Assembly (NCBI GenBank): GCA_902538515.1
Contig: CACBFH010000001.1
Coordinates: 62,001-126,000 of the forward strand
DNA: 64,000 bases
Origin: an uncultured Prochlorococcus sp.
GTDB taxonomy: Bacteria > Cyanobacteriota > Cyanobacteriia > PCC-6307 > Cyanobiaceae
Direction: 5' to 3'
This document shows, in pieces, positions 28,583 to 40,001 of this stretch. The position numbers and the translations under genes were made by a program. A model generated the notes under the pieces. The model did not search any database. It was not told where the DNA came from and saw nothing but the letters and a program-made list of their open reading frames with translations. Positions within the stretch are counted from its first letter, which is position 1, and each line of letters opens with the position of its first letter.

Positions 28583-29500
28583 ATGTCTATTAAAGATTGG
28601 TATAAACTAACTTTTCAGATAGAAAGTGATTTAGAAGAAATTATCATTTGGAAATTAAATGAGTTAGGGATTTTTAGTTTTTCATTTGAATATTTGATAA
28701 ATACTGGAAATACAAAAGAAGTTAACATATGGCTCCCAATTGAAGAATGGAACGAGAGTTCTAGAAATAATTTTGAAAAAATAATTGGCGAATTTCTTAA
28801 TATTAATTACTCTAAGGATCAATTTTTTGATTGGAGCATAATCAAGGAGGAGGATTGGTTAACAAGCTGGAAGAAATATTGGGCACCTGAATTAGTTGGA
28901 AATCATTTTCTAATATTACCTTGTTGGATAAATTTGAATGAAAATTTTAATGATAAACAAATTATAAAAATAGATCCCGGAGCAGCCTTTGGTACTGGCA
29001 GTCATCCCTCGACTTATTTATGCTTAGAAAAAATGGAGAATATTTTATTTTCTGATAAAAAGGTTTTAGATATAGGGAGTGGTAGCGGTATTTTAAGCAT
29101 TGCTGCAATATTACTTGGAGCTAGAGAAGTTTGTGCAGTTGATAATGATTATTTAGCTATAAATTCTACTAAGTCTAATTTTGAAATAAATTTCGGTACT
29201 ACAAATACCTTAAACACATACTTGGGATCTTTTAATGAAGTATTTTTAGAACATCAACTCAAAAAATTTGATTGTGTTTTATGCAATATTCTCGCTGAAG
29301 TAATAAAAGAAATGATCCCGAACATTTATAAGTGTTTGAGAAGTAATGGCGAAGTTATTTTTAGTGGAATTCTAAATTCACAAAAAGATGAAATTATAAA
29401 GATATTAATTCAGAATAAATTGAAATTAGTGGATTTATCTTCTAGAAAGGATTGGGCATGTATTTCTGCGCAAAAAGCCAGCGATTCAACTTATGCATAA
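28583..29500 (+). CDS. prmA: ribosomal protein L11 methyltransferase
   Basis: [14 protein letters not shown] and [15 protein letters not shown]. Confidence 0.93.
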   Translation: MSIKDWYKLTFQIESDLEEIIIWKLNELGIFSFSFEYLINTGNTKEVNIWLPIEEWNESSRNNFEKIIGEFLNINYSKDQFFDWSIIKEEDWLTSWKKYWAPELVGNHFLILPCWINLNENFNDKQIIKIDPGAAFGTGSHPSTYLCLEKMENILFSDKKVLDIGSGSGILSIAAILLGAREVCAVDNDYLAINSTKSNFEINFGTTNTLNTYLGSFNEVFLEHQLKKFDCVLCNILAEVIKEMIPNIYKCLRSNGEVIFSGILNSQKDEIIKILIQNKLKLVDLSSRKDWACISAQKASDSTYA

Positions 29501-29628
29501 GTTTTTCTTATGCATACTCTTTAATACATTTTATTGTGTCATTTTTTACTTCAAAATCTCACATATCGTCCTAATCGATGTTAAAAATGAAGGTGATAGG
29601 TATTAATTACCAACAATTTTTTATTTAA

Positions 29629-29928
29629 ATGGCTTCTTACAAAGTTACACTCATCAGCGAAGGTGAAGGTCTCAATTCAACTATTGAAGTACCTGATGAC
29701 CAATACATTCTTGACGCAGCCGAGGAGCAAGGCATTGACCTTCCTTATTCATGCAGAGCCGGAGCATGTTCAACATGTGCTGGAAAAGTCACTTCAGGTA
29801 GTGTTGATCAATCTGATCAGAGTTTCTTGGATGATGACCAACTAGAAGCTGGTTTTGTTCTTACATGTGTTGCTTATCCAACATCAGATGTAACAATTAC
29901 AACTCATGCTGAGGAAGAACTGTATTAA
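29629..29928 (+). CDS. petF: [2Fe-2S] ferredoxin
   Basis: [16 protein letters not shown]...LTCVAYP. Confidence 0.97.
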   Translation: MASYKVTLISEGEGLNSTIEVPDDQYILDAAEEQGIDLPYSCRAGACSTCAGKVTSGSVDQSDQSFLDDDQLEAGFVLTCVAYPTSDVTITTHAEEELY

Positions 29929-29972
29929 TTTTAAAAAATTAACTTTTTTAAGTTGATTATTCCTTATTTCTC

Positions 29973-30001
29973 TGCCACCCTCAATGAAGGTGGCTTTTTT
30001 T
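29973..30001 (+). terminator. Rho-independent terminator of petF
   Basis: GCCACC CTCAATGAA GGTGGC TTTTTTT. Confidence 0.85.
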
Positions 30002-30005
30002 GTGA

Positions 30006-30380
30006 ATGAATAAATTTGAATTTTTCAAGACTGGAAGTGTACAGTCTAGTTTTGGAGGTCAGTACAGTTACAAGGTGATTGGACCATGTTGCCGGTTATT
30101 TGACAGAGAGGAGTTACCCTGGCCTTGTTCAAGGCTTGCTTGGAGAAGTAAGGAGCCTAGTTGGAGAAGAATAGGTTCTAGGTTTGTAGCTGATATGGCT
30201 TCAAGGAAATGCCCCTCTTACTCAGTTCAGATTTTGGAGCCTGGATCAAAACCTGTTGAAACAGTAATTACTCTTTTTTCAAAAAAGTTTTCTTCTGATA
30301 TACAAGAATGGTGGTACAGCAAAAAGCCAGTCTCAAAAGAGCCTGGCAATATCTTCCCTTGTGAAGTTAGTAAGCTTTAA
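30006..30380 (+). CDS. conserved hypothetical protein
   Basis: 124 aa intact ORF. Confidence 0.6.
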   Translation: MNKFEFFKTGSVQSSFGGQYSYKVIGPCCRLFDREELPWPCSRLAWRSKEPSWRRIGSRFVADMASRKCPSYSVQILEPGSKPVETVITLFSKKFSSDIQEWWYSKKPVSKEPGNIFPCEVSKL

Positions 30381-30383
30381 ATA

Positions 30384-30986
30384 TTATGCTTTTGGCTTTG
30401 GAGGCATATAACCTTTTAAGCCAGTGCATTCAAGACTATCAATGGTATCCACTCCAGTTTGTGAGTTAGTGCCACTGGCTCTTTCACATAATGATTTTCT
30501 CTGAGAAAGATCAAGATTTGCATCAGTAAAGTCTGCACCATCAATAATTGCTCCATCAAAAACACTTTTCATTAGCTCGCCATTAGTAAGATTTGCATCT
30601 GTAAAATCAGCATTATCAAAGCGTGTTGCATATGCAATAAGGTCTTTCATATTTGCTCCTTTAAAACTTGAGTTTTTTGCGGTTGTTACGCTCATATAAG
30701 CGCCTTGTAGATTAGCTTCACCTAAATCTTGATTAGATAAATCATATTTAACATATTCAGTATTGTGAAGGTCGGCGCCGTGAAGATCATCTTTTAGTAC
30801 GTCAACTGATGAAGGATCGCTAGGATAAAGCGCACTAGCAGAAATTGGATTAAGAAGTAAACCAATAATCAAAGGAAGAAAAATAAATAGTCTTTTTAAA
30901 GACTTATGTAGTGACGAAAAAATAGAAACCATTTCGATCAATATTAATATAGAAAACCTAAGACTATTATTCCACGGGTTGGTCAT
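30384..30986 (-). CDS. pentapeptide repeat protein with signal/TM segment
   Basis: A(D/N)LxxA-type repeats: HGADLHNTEYVKYDLSNQDLGEANLQGAYM... Confidence 0.85.
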   Translation of the reverse strand: MTNPWNNSLRFSILILIEMVSIFSSLHKSLKRLFIFLPLIIGLLLNPISASALYPSDPSSVDVLKDDLHGADLHNTEYVKYDLSNQDLGEANLQGAYMSVTTAKNSSFKGANMKDLIAYATRFDNADFTDANLTNGELMKSVFDGAIIDGADFTDANLDLSQRKSLCERASGTNSQTGVDTIDSLECTGLKGYMPPKPKA

Positions 30987-31018
30987 TTACGACCCTTCTT
31001 CTCACGAACTGTTGCAGT

Positions 31019-31957
31019 TTATTTAATTTCTGCAGTTAGAAAATCTTTAGCAAGCTGAGTATTAGGAAAAACTTTTTGCGCCTCTTTAAGTAAATCGCTT
31101 GGTGTTATTGCGTTTTTATTATTGTATCTTGGGCTTAAATGAGTAATAATTAATTTCTTTGAATTCGATAATAATGCTGTTTTGGCAGCCATGATTGTTG
31201 TGGAATGTAATTTTTCAAAGGCCATACTCTCATCCTCCTGTGAAAAAGTTGATTCATGTACAAGTAAATCGGCGTTTTTTGATAATGACACTGCTGATTC
31301 ACTAAAGACAGTGTCACTGCAATAAACAAAACTTTCACCCCTTCTAGGAGGTCCACAGAACTCTTTCCCATCAAATGACCTCCCATCTGCTAATAACACT
31401 TTTTTCCCTTGTTGCAGTTCTGAATAGATTGGCCCAGGTGGTATTTTCATTGATTTTGCCTTTTTGATATCAAATACGCCTGGTTTATCTTTTTCACTTA
31501 CTCGATAACCATAAGCGGGTATTTTATGTTTAAGGCAGGCGCAATTCACCTTTACTTTATCGTTTTCAAATAATATTTTATTTTCTGATGCGAAATTTTC
31601 AACTTCTATGAAATTTAGAGGAAATGATAATTTGCAATAACTACTAATAAGAGCAGAGTTTATAAAACCTCGCAGTGCTGAAGGGCCGTAAATTTCAATA
31701 CCTTTGCTATTACCTGATAAACCTAAAGTAGCTAAAAGGCCAGGCAAACCATAAATATGGTCTCCATGCATATGCGTAATAAATATCTTTTTGATTTGTG
31801 AGGATTTGATATTACTTCGCATTAATTGATGTTGAGTACCTTCTCCACAGTCAAAAAGAAATACTTCAGCATTTTGAGATAATTTTAACGCTAAGGAAGA
31901 GACATTTCTTGTTGAGGTGGGCACTCCAGAGCTTGTTCCTAGGAATGTGATGTTCAC
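31019..31957 (-). CDS. rnz: ribonuclease Z
   Basis: FLGTSSGVPT, FITHMHGDHIYGLPGLL. Confidence 0.95.
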   Translation of the reverse strand: MNITFLGTSSGVPTSTRNVSSLALKLSQNAEVFLFDCGEGTQHQLMRSNIKSSQIKKIFITHMHGDHIYGLPGLLATLGLSGNSKGIEIYGPSALRGFINSALISSYCKLSFPLNFIEVENFASENKILFENDKVKVNCACLKHKIPAYGYRVSEKDKPGVFDIKKAKSMKIPPGPIYSELQQGKKVLLADGRSFDGKEFCGPPRRGESFVYCSDTVFSESAVSLSKNADLLVHESTFSQEDESMAFEKLHSTTIMAAKTALLSNSKKLIITHLSPRYNNKNAITPSDLLKEAQKVFPNTQLAKDFLTAEIK

Positions 31958-32045
31958 TTATAGTAATATTGTTGTTTTTCTATCTTGATTAAATCTAGAC
32001 TTTTAGCAAAACTAAGGCAATTTCAAAATTTGTTTCTCTAACAAA

Positions 32046-33425
32046 GTGATATTAAAAACTATAGAAACTACTCATAAATTTTGTTTAATAAGCATAATAA
32101 CTTTTTGTTTTTTTCAACCCAGAATTGTTTTAGCTTCAACTGAGCCAAAAATAAGTGTTCTTATCCTAAAGGACAAAAATATTAGAATTAGAGCAGATCG
32201 AACAATTCCTCTAATAATCAAAGGTCAAAGATTTTCCAACAAAAACATTAGAGGAATTACTTTAACAAAAAAAAATCAAAGAACAAGATTGTTTTTTGAT
32301 AAGAATAAACAGAAAATATATGACTTGAAGAATAAAGAAAAATTTTTAGTGAGATCCTCAGATATGAGAGGTATTTGGGTCGGTCAGAAAAGATACGCAG
32401 GTAAATTAAAGATTTTGATACGTGAAAATGACATATTGGTAATTAATGTTATTGGGATTGAGAAGTATCTGGGCAGTGTTGTGGGTTCAGAAATGCCTGC
32501 TAAGTGGCCTTTGGAAGCATTAAAAGCTCAAGCCATTGCATCAAGAACTTATGCTTTGAAGCAAAAAGGAAATTCTCTATACGATATTGATTCGACTAAT
32601 AAGAATCAGGTCTATATGGGGCTAGAGGCTAGGACAAATAAAACTAAAAAAGCAGTAAGCAGTACAAGAGCATTAGTTTTGATATATAAAAATAAATTAA
32701 TTAATTCTTTATTTCATAGCAGTTCGGCTGGCATGACGGAAAATAGTCAAGATGTATGGAAAAATAAATATCCATATTTATCCAGCGTCAAAGACTTTGA
32801 TAAAAACAATCCAAAACTTAGATGGAATAAAAAGTTCTCAGAATCTCAATTGAAAAAAATATTCCCAAGGATTGGAGGAATTAACGAAATAGAAATTTTA
32901 AATGTTACGAGTACGGGTAGAGTAAAAAATGTAAAAATTCGTGGCGATTTTGGAACTGATCAAATTTCGGGAGTTGATCTTCGAAAAAGAATGAATCTTA
33001 AGAGTACTTTAATAAGATTTAAATTTATTGAAGATAATGATACTAAATTTAGTAATGAGAGTTCTAAATTATCATCAACAAATTCATTGAAAAATGAACC
33101 TTTAACCCATATTGTTCGAGTAGGAGATACCTTAATAGTTATTGCTGATCAATATGACGTAAGTGTTGATGCAATAGTAGCCTTAAATAATATTAAAAAT
33201 TCATCATTAATAAATATAGGTCAAAGATTATTAGTTCCAAGAAATTCTCTCAATTCATCATCAGAAAAGACTCTAGTAGTTTCGGGATATGGTTCTGGTC
33301 ATGGTGTAGGAATGAGTCAATGGGGGGCAAAATATATGGCGAATAAGGGAGAGAAAGCAGTAGAAATTTTAAAACATTTTTATAAGGGAGTTGAAATAAA
33401 ACCGTTTAAGAAATATTTTTTATAA
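32046..33425 (+). CDS. SpoIID/LytB domain protein with embedded LysM domain
   Basis: YLGSVVGSEMPAKWPLEALKAQAIASRTYAL; HIVRVGDTLIVIADQYDVSVDAIVALNNI; GSGHGVGMSQWGAKYMA. Confidence 0.88.
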   Translation: MILKTIETTHKFCLISIITFCFFQPRIVLASTEPKISVLILKDKNIRIRADRTIPLIIKGQRFSNKNIRGITLTKKNQRTRLFFDKNKQKIYDLKNKEKFLVRSSDMRGIWVGQKRYAGKLKILIRENDILVINVIGIEKYLGSVVGSEMPAKWPLEALKAQAIASRTYALKQKGNSLYDIDSTNKNQVYMGLEARTNKTKKAVSSTRALVLIYKNKLINSLFHSSSAGMTENSQDVWKNKYPYLSSVKDFDKNNPKLRWNKKFSESQLKKIFPRIGGINEIEILNVTSTGRVKNVKIRGDFGTDQISGVDLRKRMNLKSTLIRFKFIEDNDTKFSNESSKLSSTNSLKNEPLTHIVRVGDTLIVIADQYDVSVDAIVALNNIKNSSLINIGQRLLVPRNSLNSSSEKTLVVSGYGSGHGVGMSQWGAKYMANKGEKAVEILKHFYKGVEIKPFKKYFL

Positions 33426-33429
33426 AAAA

Positions 33430-34353
33430 TTATTTTGCATTAAGGACCAATTTAGGATTTATTTTATATTGTTCTTCATTAAAAAATCCTATGCCAAGCA
33501 GAGTATGCCTTTTATCTAAAACCTTTACAGGTTTTTTATAGTCAAAGGTACCAAATTCATTTAAGAAATTATTATCGACTTTAATTGCTCTTCCAGTTTG
33601 CCAAAAATTGATTTCTTCATCATTATTTAAGACAAATGTTGAAATGTGATTTAAAGCAGAAATTGTTGGGATAATAAAATTTGTAGCTTTGCTCACTACT
33701 TTTTCTTTTTCGATATCAGATATTTTTATAGAGTTTTGTTCATCAAAGCCACAAGCTGAAATTCTTTTTAGTCCTAGAAGGCAACCCCCGGAATTAAGAA
33801 TTTCTCCTAAATCTCTTGCAATTGATCTAATGTATGTACCCGCGGAACATTTAATTTTAATTTTAATTATTCCTCTGATTGGGTCCCAATTCATTAATGT
33901 CAGCTCGTCTATTTTTACTTCTCTTGGAGCTAATTCAAATTTTTCATTTTTATAAGATTTTTTATAAGCTCTCTCGCCATTTACATGTATGCTAGAAACT
34001 TTTGGAGGAATTTGTTTAATTTTTCCTCTAAATTTATTTAAATATAGATCTAATTTATCATCACTTATTTTAGGCCAATTTTTTTGATTAATAATTTCTC
34101 CGTGAATATCATCAGTTTTAGTCCTTATCCCTAATTGAATTTGTCCTATATAAGTTTTTACCTGAGGAAGATATTGAATAAATCTTGTTGCACTTCCAAC
34201 CGCAATAGGTAATGTTCCTGTAACTTCTGGATCAAGAGTCCCTGTGTGGCCAACTTTTTTTGTATTTAATAACCTTCTTATTTGTTTAACACAATCATGA
34301 GAGGTGCAACCGCTTTCTTTATTAACTATTATGAATCCATCTTCATTGTCCAT
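33430..34353 (-). CDS. truB: tRNA pseudouridine(55) synthase
   Basis: [38 protein letters not shown]. Confidence 0.95.
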   Translation of the reverse strand: MDNEDGFIIVNKESGCTSHDCVKQIRRLLNTKKVGHTGTLDPEVTGTLPIAVGSATRFIQYLPQVKTYIGQIQLGIRTKTDDIHGEIINQKNWPKISDDKLDLYLNKFRGKIKQIPPKVSSIHVNGERAYKKSYKNEKFELAPREVKIDELTLMNWDPIRGIIKIKIKCSAGTYIRSIARDLGEILNSGGCLLGLKRISACGFDEQNSIKISDIEKEKVVSKATNFIIPTISALNHISTFVLNNDEEINFWQTGRAIKVDNNFLNEFGTFDYKKPVKVLDKRHTLLGIGFFNEEQYKINPKLVLNAK

Positions 34354-34428
34354 TTCTAATATTAAGAATACTTTGAGAAAGATTTATCACCATCATATGA
34401 TTTTGTATTAGAAATTTAAAGTAAAAAA

Positions 34429-35169
34429 TTGAAAAACGATAATCTTATATTACAAAATTTTTTAGATAATGCTTTTAATTTGAAAACCCATTTAATGGAT
34501 TTCTTATCTATTAAAGAATGTGATTTAGATGAATTCCTTGCAAACGCAAAGATGAATTTAGCAAATTCACATCCTGGAGATACCTTGAATGATGTTTCAG
34601 ATTTTTATACTGAGATTGTTGGAGATCGTCATGTAGCTGATTTAGCTGCTTGGCATATCTCAAGCAAGGAATACATCGCTGATACTTTAAAACTGCAGCA
34701 GATTTTTTCTAGAGATTTAGTTTTAGACTTTGGAGGAGGGATTGGAACCCATGCCTTAGCTAATGCTATGTCTTCGAAAGTTGAGCATGTTTTTTTCGTA
34801 GATATTAATGAAACAAATAGAAACTTTGTTAAATTCAGAGCTCAGGAATTAGGAGTAGAAAAAAAGCTGACTTTTTGCAAGGCAATTAAAGATGCACAAA
34901 TATCGAAGTTTGATAGTATAGTTTGTCTTGATGTCTTGGAACATCTCGCAGATCCAGCTTTTCAAATTGAGATTTTCAATGATTATATGGATTCTAATTC
35001 TATTGCTTTATTTAATTGGTATTTTTATAAAGGGGAAAAAAATGAATATCCTTTTCATATCGACGATATTCAGACAGTTGAAAATTTTTTTAAAACTCTT
35101 CAATCAATGTTTTTAGAAGTTTTTCATCCTATTCTTATAACTACTAGAGCATACAAGAAAATTAAATAA
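34429..35169 (+). CDS. class I SAM-dependent methyltransferase
   Basis: [32 protein letters not shown] start. Confidence 0.75.
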   Translation: MKNDNLILQNFLDNAFNLKTHLMDFLSIKECDLDEFLANAKMNLANSHPGDTLNDVSDFYTEIVGDRHVADLAAWHISSKEYIADTLKLQQIFSRDLVLDFGGGIGTHALANAMSSKVEHVFFVDINETNRNFVKFRAQELGVEKKLTFCKAIKDAQISKFDSIVCLDVLEHLADPAFQIEIFNDYMDSNSIALFNWYFYKGEKNEYPFHIDDIQTVENFFKTLQSMFLEVFHPILITTRAYKKIK

Positions 35170-35422
35170 CTATATTAACTCTTTTTCTATTTCTTAAATT
35201 TCTTTTGATGCTTTCGAAACTTACAGTTCCTTCTTTTAGTGCAAAAAGGGTATCATCCTTACCTTTACCAACGTTAATTCCTGGAAGAAAAGAAGTACCT
35301 CTTTGACGAATTAAGATAGATCCAGCCGCTACTTTTTCACCACCATAAGCTTTAATTCCCAACCTTTTAGAGTTGGAATCTCTTCCGTTTCTTGTCGAAC
35401 CTGTTCCTTTTTTATGTGCCAT
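35162..35422 (-). CDS. rpmA: 50S ribosomal protein L27
   Basis: [29 protein letters not shown]. Confidence 0.98.
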   Translation of the reverse strand: MAHKKGTGSTRNGRDSNSKRLGIKAYGGEKVAAGSILIRQRGTSFLPGINVGKGKDDTLFALKEGTVSFESIKRNLRNRKRVNIVI

Positions 35423-35436
35423 TTAAGAATTTAATT

Positions 35437-35871
35437 TTAAGATTTTTCGGATTTTGGTTTAGTTTCCTTTTTAACAGTTTCCTTTTTTGAAGAAGACTTA
35501 GAGGAGCTTTTACCTAATGTTATTGATTTTACCATAACCCTTGTAAGTTCTTGTCTGTGTCCCATCTTTTTCCTTGTCTTTTTTTTCGGACGCATCTTAT
35601 ATACAAGAATTTTTTGGCCTCTTTTATGCGAAACGACCTCTAATTCAATTTTTGCATCTTTTACGTAAGGTTTACCTACGTTTATAGAGTCTTTATCTTT
35701 TAAAAGTAAAACTGTTTCAAGTGTTATTTTGTCTTTTTCTTTGGCATTTAATCTATCGATATCATAGTATCTATTAACTTCGAACCAAAATTGTTGCCCA
35801 GAAGTCTCTGCAATTGCAAACAATTCACTATTTTTAGGAGAATTGTCTGAAGAATTTTTAGAATTTGTCAT
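35437..35871 (-). CDS. rplU: 50S ribosomal protein L21
   Basis: L21 core with KMRPKKKTRKKMGHRQ and a Ser/Lys-rich C-terminal extension. Confidence 0.95.
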   Translation of the reverse strand: MTNSKNSSDNSPKNSELFAIAETSGQQFWFEVNRYYDIDRLNAKEKDKITLETVLLLKDKDSINVGKPYVKDAKIELEVVSHKRGQKILVYKMRPKKKTRKKMGHRQELTRVMVKSITLGKSSSKSSSKKETVKKETKPKSEKS

Positions 35872-36015
35872 ATCTTGAAGACGCCATTAGGCTCAAATTT
35901 AAAACTTGATTAAGCCTAATAAGCAATCGTAATAGTTTGTTTATTTTCTTATTTTGTAGTGTAATAAGTCAAGGGTTGTTTTAAATCTTTTATATCAATT
36001 TGAGGAACTATAAAA

Positions 36016-36333
36016 ATGGCAGCAAGAAAAACTTATATTTTAAAACTCTATGTTGCTGGAAATACTCCTAATTCAATGAGAGCTTTAAACACTCTAAAAG
36101 AAATTTTAGAAAATGAATTTAAAGGAGTCTACGCGTTGAAGGTTATTGATGTACTTAAGCAACCTCAACTTGCAGAGGAAGATAAGATATTAGCTACACC
36201 AACCTTAGCCAAAATTTTACCTCCACCAGTTAGAAGAATAATTGGAGATCTTTCTGATAGAGAAAAAGTTTTAATTGGTTTAGATCTACTTTTTGATGAA
36301 TTCGCTGAAACTGAATATAGTAGAGATAAATAA
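36016..36333 (+). CDS. kaiB: circadian clock protein KaiB
   Basis: [65 protein letters not shown]. Confidence 0.98.
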   Translation: MAARKTYILKLYVAGNTPNSMRALNTLKEILENEFKGVYALKVIDVLKQPQLAEEDKILATPTLAKILPPPVRRIIGDLSDREKVLIGLDLLFDEFAETEYSRDK

Positions 36334-36393
36334 ATCTTAGAAAACTATTATAATTAAAGACTAATTCAAAGTTTCTTTTTATTTAATTTCCTT

Positions 36394-37935
36394 TTGCAAA
36401 AAACTATGAAAGATAAGAAATTTGGTAAATCAAACAAAATGCAAGTACAAAAATTACCTACTGGTATAGAAGGCTTTGATGATGTTTGCAGAGGTGGCTT
36501 GCCTGTATCTCGAAGTACTCTCGTAAGTGGCACCTCAGGCACTGGAAAAACTGTTTTTTCACTTCAATACTTACACCATGGAATTTGCAATTTTGATGAG
36601 CCCGGTATTTTCGTTACATTTGAAGAATCACCCTTAGACATCATAAGAAACGCTGCTAGCTTCGGATGGAACTTACAAGAATTAATTGATCAAAATAAGT
36701 TATTTATATTAGATGCTTCACCTGATCCTGACGGTCAAGATGTCGCTGGTAACTTTGACTTGTCTGGACTTATTGAGAGAATTAGTTACGCGATAAGAAA
36801 ATATAAAGCTAAAAGAGTTGCTATAGATTCAATAACTGCAGTTTTTCAACAATACGATGCTATTTACGTTGTTAGAAGAGAAATATTTAGATTAATAGCA
36901 AGATTAAAAGAAATAGGAGTAACAACTGTCATGACGACTGAAAGGGTGGATGATTACGGTCCCATTGCTAGATATGGTGTAGAGGAATTTGTGTCTGACA
37001 ATGTTGTCTTATTAAGAAATGTTCTAGAGTCAGAGAAGAGAAGAAGAACTTTAGAAGTTTTAAAGTTAAGAGGTACTGTACATATGAAAGGTGAATACCC
37101 ATTCACCATGGGAATAGATGGGATAAGTGTTTTTGCCCTAGGAGCCATGAGACTTACGCAAAGATCTTCAAACATTAGGATTAGTTCTGGAGTTAAAGAT
37201 CTTGACGATATGTGTGGAGGGGGTTATTTCCAAGATTCTATTATTCTTGCTACGGGAGCTACTGGTACAGGTAAAACAATGCTCGTATCCAAATTTGTTG
37301 AGGATGCATATAACAACTGTGAAAGAGCAATACTTTTCGCATATGAAGAATCTAGGGCTCAATTGCTCAGGAATGCTACCAGTTGGGGAATAGACTTTGA
37401 AAAGATGGAAAGTGATGGGTTATTAAAAATTATTTGTGCATATCCTGAATCGACTGGTTTGGAAGATCACTTACAAATCATAAAAACGCAAATTAATCAA
37501 TTTAAACCGAAGAGAATGGCAATAGATTCTCTTTCGGCATTAGCCCGAGGAGTAAGTTTGAATGCATTCAGACAATTTGTAATAGCAGTAACAGGTTATA
37601 CAAAACAAGAGGAGATAGCAGGCTTTTTTACAAATACTGCAGAAGAATTTATGGGGAGTCACTCAATTACTGACTCTCATATTTCAACAATTACGGACAC
37701 TATTTTATTGCTTCAATATGTTGAAATAAAGGGAGAGATGGCAAGAGCTTTAAACGTTTTTAAAATGCGAGGTTCATGGCATGATAAACGAATAAGAGAA
37801 TTTATTATTACCAATAAAGGCCCTGAAATAAAGGATTCTTTCTCTAACTTCGAGCAGATATTTAGTGGTGCCCCTCATAGAGTTATTCCTGATCAAAATA
37901 TTCAAAACGTTTTTAAAGGTGTAGAAAATAGTTAG
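36394..37935 (+). CDS. kaiC: circadian clock ATPase/kinase KaiC
   Basis: Two Walker A motifs (SGTSGTGKT, ATGATGTGKT), phosphosite region GSHSITDSHISTITDTI; likely start at ATG 36406. Confidence 0.98.
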   Translation: MQKTMKDKKFGKSNKMQVQKLPTGIEGFDDVCRGGLPVSRSTLVSGTSGTGKTVFSLQYLHHGICNFDEPGIFVTFEESPLDIIRNAASFGWNLQELIDQNKLFILDASPDPDGQDVAGNFDLSGLIERISYAIRKYKAKRVAIDSITAVFQQYDAIYVVRREIFRLIARLKEIGVTTVMTTERVDDYGPIARYGVEEFVSDNVVLLRNVLESEKRRRTLEVLKLRGTVHMKGEYPFTMGIDGISVFALGAMRLTQRSSNIRISSGVKDLDDMCGGGYFQDSIILATGATGTGKTMLVSKFVEDAYNNCERAILFAYEESRAQLLRNATSWGIDFEKMESDGLLKIICAYPESTGLEDHLQIIKTQINQFKPKRMAIDSLSALARGVSLNAFRQFVIAVTGYTKQEEIAGFFTNTAEEFMGSHSITDSHISTITDTILLLQYVEIKGEMARALNVFKMRGSWHDKRIREFIITNKGPEIKDSFSNFEQIFSGAPHRVIPDQNIQNVFKGVENS

Positions 37936-39995
37936 ATTATTTCGCTGATTTCTGAGATTGAGTAAGCATCTTTATTATTAAAAGTTTGAGTTAACAATTC
38001 ATCTTTATCAGATTGTGCCAAAACTAAATCAAACCAGAAAGTTGTTCCTACTCCTAATTCACTAGCCATGCAAATTTTTCCACCATGTTTTTCGATAATA
38101 CCTCTTACTATAGATAAACCTAAACCTGTCCCTTGCTCAGTGTGGACCGCATTCTCCACTCTATAAAAACGATCAAATATCTTTTCTTGATCAGATTCAG
38201 ATATTCCTGACCCAGTATCGGCAATCTCAATTCTTACTTTTGGTAATGGTGAGACTAACTCACATTGAGGGGCTCCATCTTCTCTATTATTTGGGGGAAA
38301 GGCAGGACAGGTATCTGGCCAAGTATAAGCTCTTATCATTAGGTTGCTGTTTTTTGGACTAAATTTCAATCCATTACCCAGCAAATTATCAAACACTTGT
38401 AAAAGTAAATCAAAATTTCCAAGAATTGATGGAATTGTTTCTTCAATGTCATGGGACAATGTAACATTTTTTTCTGTAGCATTAAGCCTGTAATTTCTAA
38501 GAGTCTGTTCTATTGCCGTTTTTATATCCATTTCTTCTAGTTGAATTATTTTTCCTGACTCTAATCTTGATAAATCTAATACATCATTTACAAGTCTTGT
38601 TAACCTATCTGTCTCTGAATTTGCGATACCTAGAAATTCAAGTTGTTCTTCATTAGATAGTTGATCTTTTAAATCATATAAAGTCTCTACATAACTTTTA
38701 ATGTTAAAAAGTGGTGTTCTTAATTCATGAGAAACATTACTAATAAATCTATTTTGAGCTGCATTTAGTTCTACCTCTCTTGTTAAGTCCTGAATTGTTA
38801 CGGCAATCCCTTTTAATTCTACTTTGTTAGTGTCTAAGACGGATTGTAATACAATTCTTAGAGTTCTAGCTGGTTCTCCTAAACTAAATCTTAAATCATC
38901 GTTCTCCTTTTCTCTTTTTAAAATAGATTCAATGTTTGTGTGTAGGTCATTTGATAAAATTTCAGGTATCTCGTTTAAAAAATATTTACCTTCTAAAAAT
39001 CTTCCTTCCCAGCGAAATAATCTTTTTGCTGTTGGATTAGTAAGGACAATCTTTCCTCGGGAATCCAATAATATTGCTCCATCGGCCATAGTGGCTATTA
39101 GTGATTGCTGTTTTATTTGTGCCGCTTTCAGTTCTTCAATATTTGCCTCATCATAATTTTCTAACTGAGTGGCCATTCTGTTAAATCCATTTAAAAGTTC
39201 ACCTAAATCTCCTGTCATTGGTAAAGAGATTCTAGATTTGAAGTTTCCCTTTGAAATTTCTCTAACACCTCTTACTAACTCCCTAACAGGTCTAGTGATA
39301 GTCAGTGCATTGAATACAGCTCCAAGTATTACTAAAACCCAAATTGAGATAAAGACTGCTATTGTTACTTCTCTTGTTAGTGCTGCACTCGCTAGGGCTT
39401 TTTTATTAGGCGTAACTCCTAAAGCTAAAGTTCCAAGATATTTTCCTTTCCATAGCATTGGTACAAATACATCTGTTACTTGACCCTGAGGTGTAACATG
39501 CTGCCTGACGAGTGGGAATTGTGGTCTTTTCTTCAATTCTGATGGTAGTTTTAATTTTCTAGTTAGTTGGAACTGACTATCTGAACTTGTTGGAGTGGCG
39601 CTAATAGGTATCCCAAGTTGAACAATGTCTTCAGCATCAGTAAAAAATATGTAACGTAGGTTTCGACTTGATCTCCAAAACTTTTCAGCTACGTTTGAAA
39701 TTTCTTTTTTTTGATTATTAGCAACTAATTCTGTGACATTCCCAGATAACAATAATCCGAGATCTCGAGCATATCTAGTATCATTCATTCCTGCATCTCT
39801 TTGAATACTATTTAAAGCAAAAAAAGTTATTCCTGTCATTAGAAGGCTCACAACAAGAGTCGCTATTGCTAATAATTTTGTTCTTAAACTAAATCTGCTC
39901 CACCAGGCAAGAAGTCTATTAATCCAATAGTTATTGTTAATATCTTCATTTTCTGATTTATTGTACATTTTACTTTCTTGATTTTTGGTATCCAT
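37932..39995 (-). CDS. nblS: two-component sensor histidine kinase, NblS/Hik33/DspA type
   Basis: Two TM, HAMP, PAS, HisKA (FISNVSHELRTPLFNIKSYVETL), HATPase. Confidence 0.88.
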   Translation of the reverse strand: MDTKNQESKMYNKSENEDINNNYWINRLLAWWSRFSLRTKLLAIATLVVSLLMTGITFFALNSIQRDAGMNDTRYARDLGLLLSGNVTELVANNQKKEISNVAEKFWRSSRNLRYIFFTDAEDIVQLGIPISATPTSSDSQFQLTRKLKLPSELKKRPQFPLVRQHVTPQGQVTDVFVPMLWKGKYLGTLALGVTPNKKALASAALTREVTIAVFISIWVLVILGAVFNALTITRPVRELVRGVREISKGNFKSRISLPMTGDLGELLNGFNRMATQLENYDEANIEELKAAQIKQQSLIATMADGAILLDSRGKIVLTNPTAKRLFRWEGRFLEGKYFLNEIPEILSNDLHTNIESILKREKENDDLRFSLGEPARTLRIVLQSVLDTNKVELKGIAVTIQDLTREVELNAAQNRFISNVSHELRTPLFNIKSYVETLYDLKDQLSNEEQLEFLGIANSETDRLTRLVNDVLDLSRLESGKIIQLEEMDIKTAIEQTLRNYRLNATEKNVTLSHDIEETIPSILGNFDLLLQVFDNLLGNGLKFSPKNSNLMIRAYTWPDTCPAFPPNNREDGAPQCELVSPLPKVRIEIADTGSGISESDQEKIFDRFYRVENAVHTEQGTGLGLSIVRGIIEKHGGKICMASELGVGTTFWFDLVLAQSDKDELLTQTFNNKDAYSISEISEII

Positions 39996-40001
39996 GATGA
40001 A

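Noticed and set aside
35872-36015. kaiA remnant between rplU and kaiB
   Set aside because: The roughly 144-bp gap shows no readable kaiA-like peptide in any frame by eye.
37932-39995. SasA as the histidine kinase next to kaiC
   Set aside because: The protein has two TM helices, HAMP and PAS, as in NblS/Hik33, and lacks the KaiB-like N-terminal domain of SasA.
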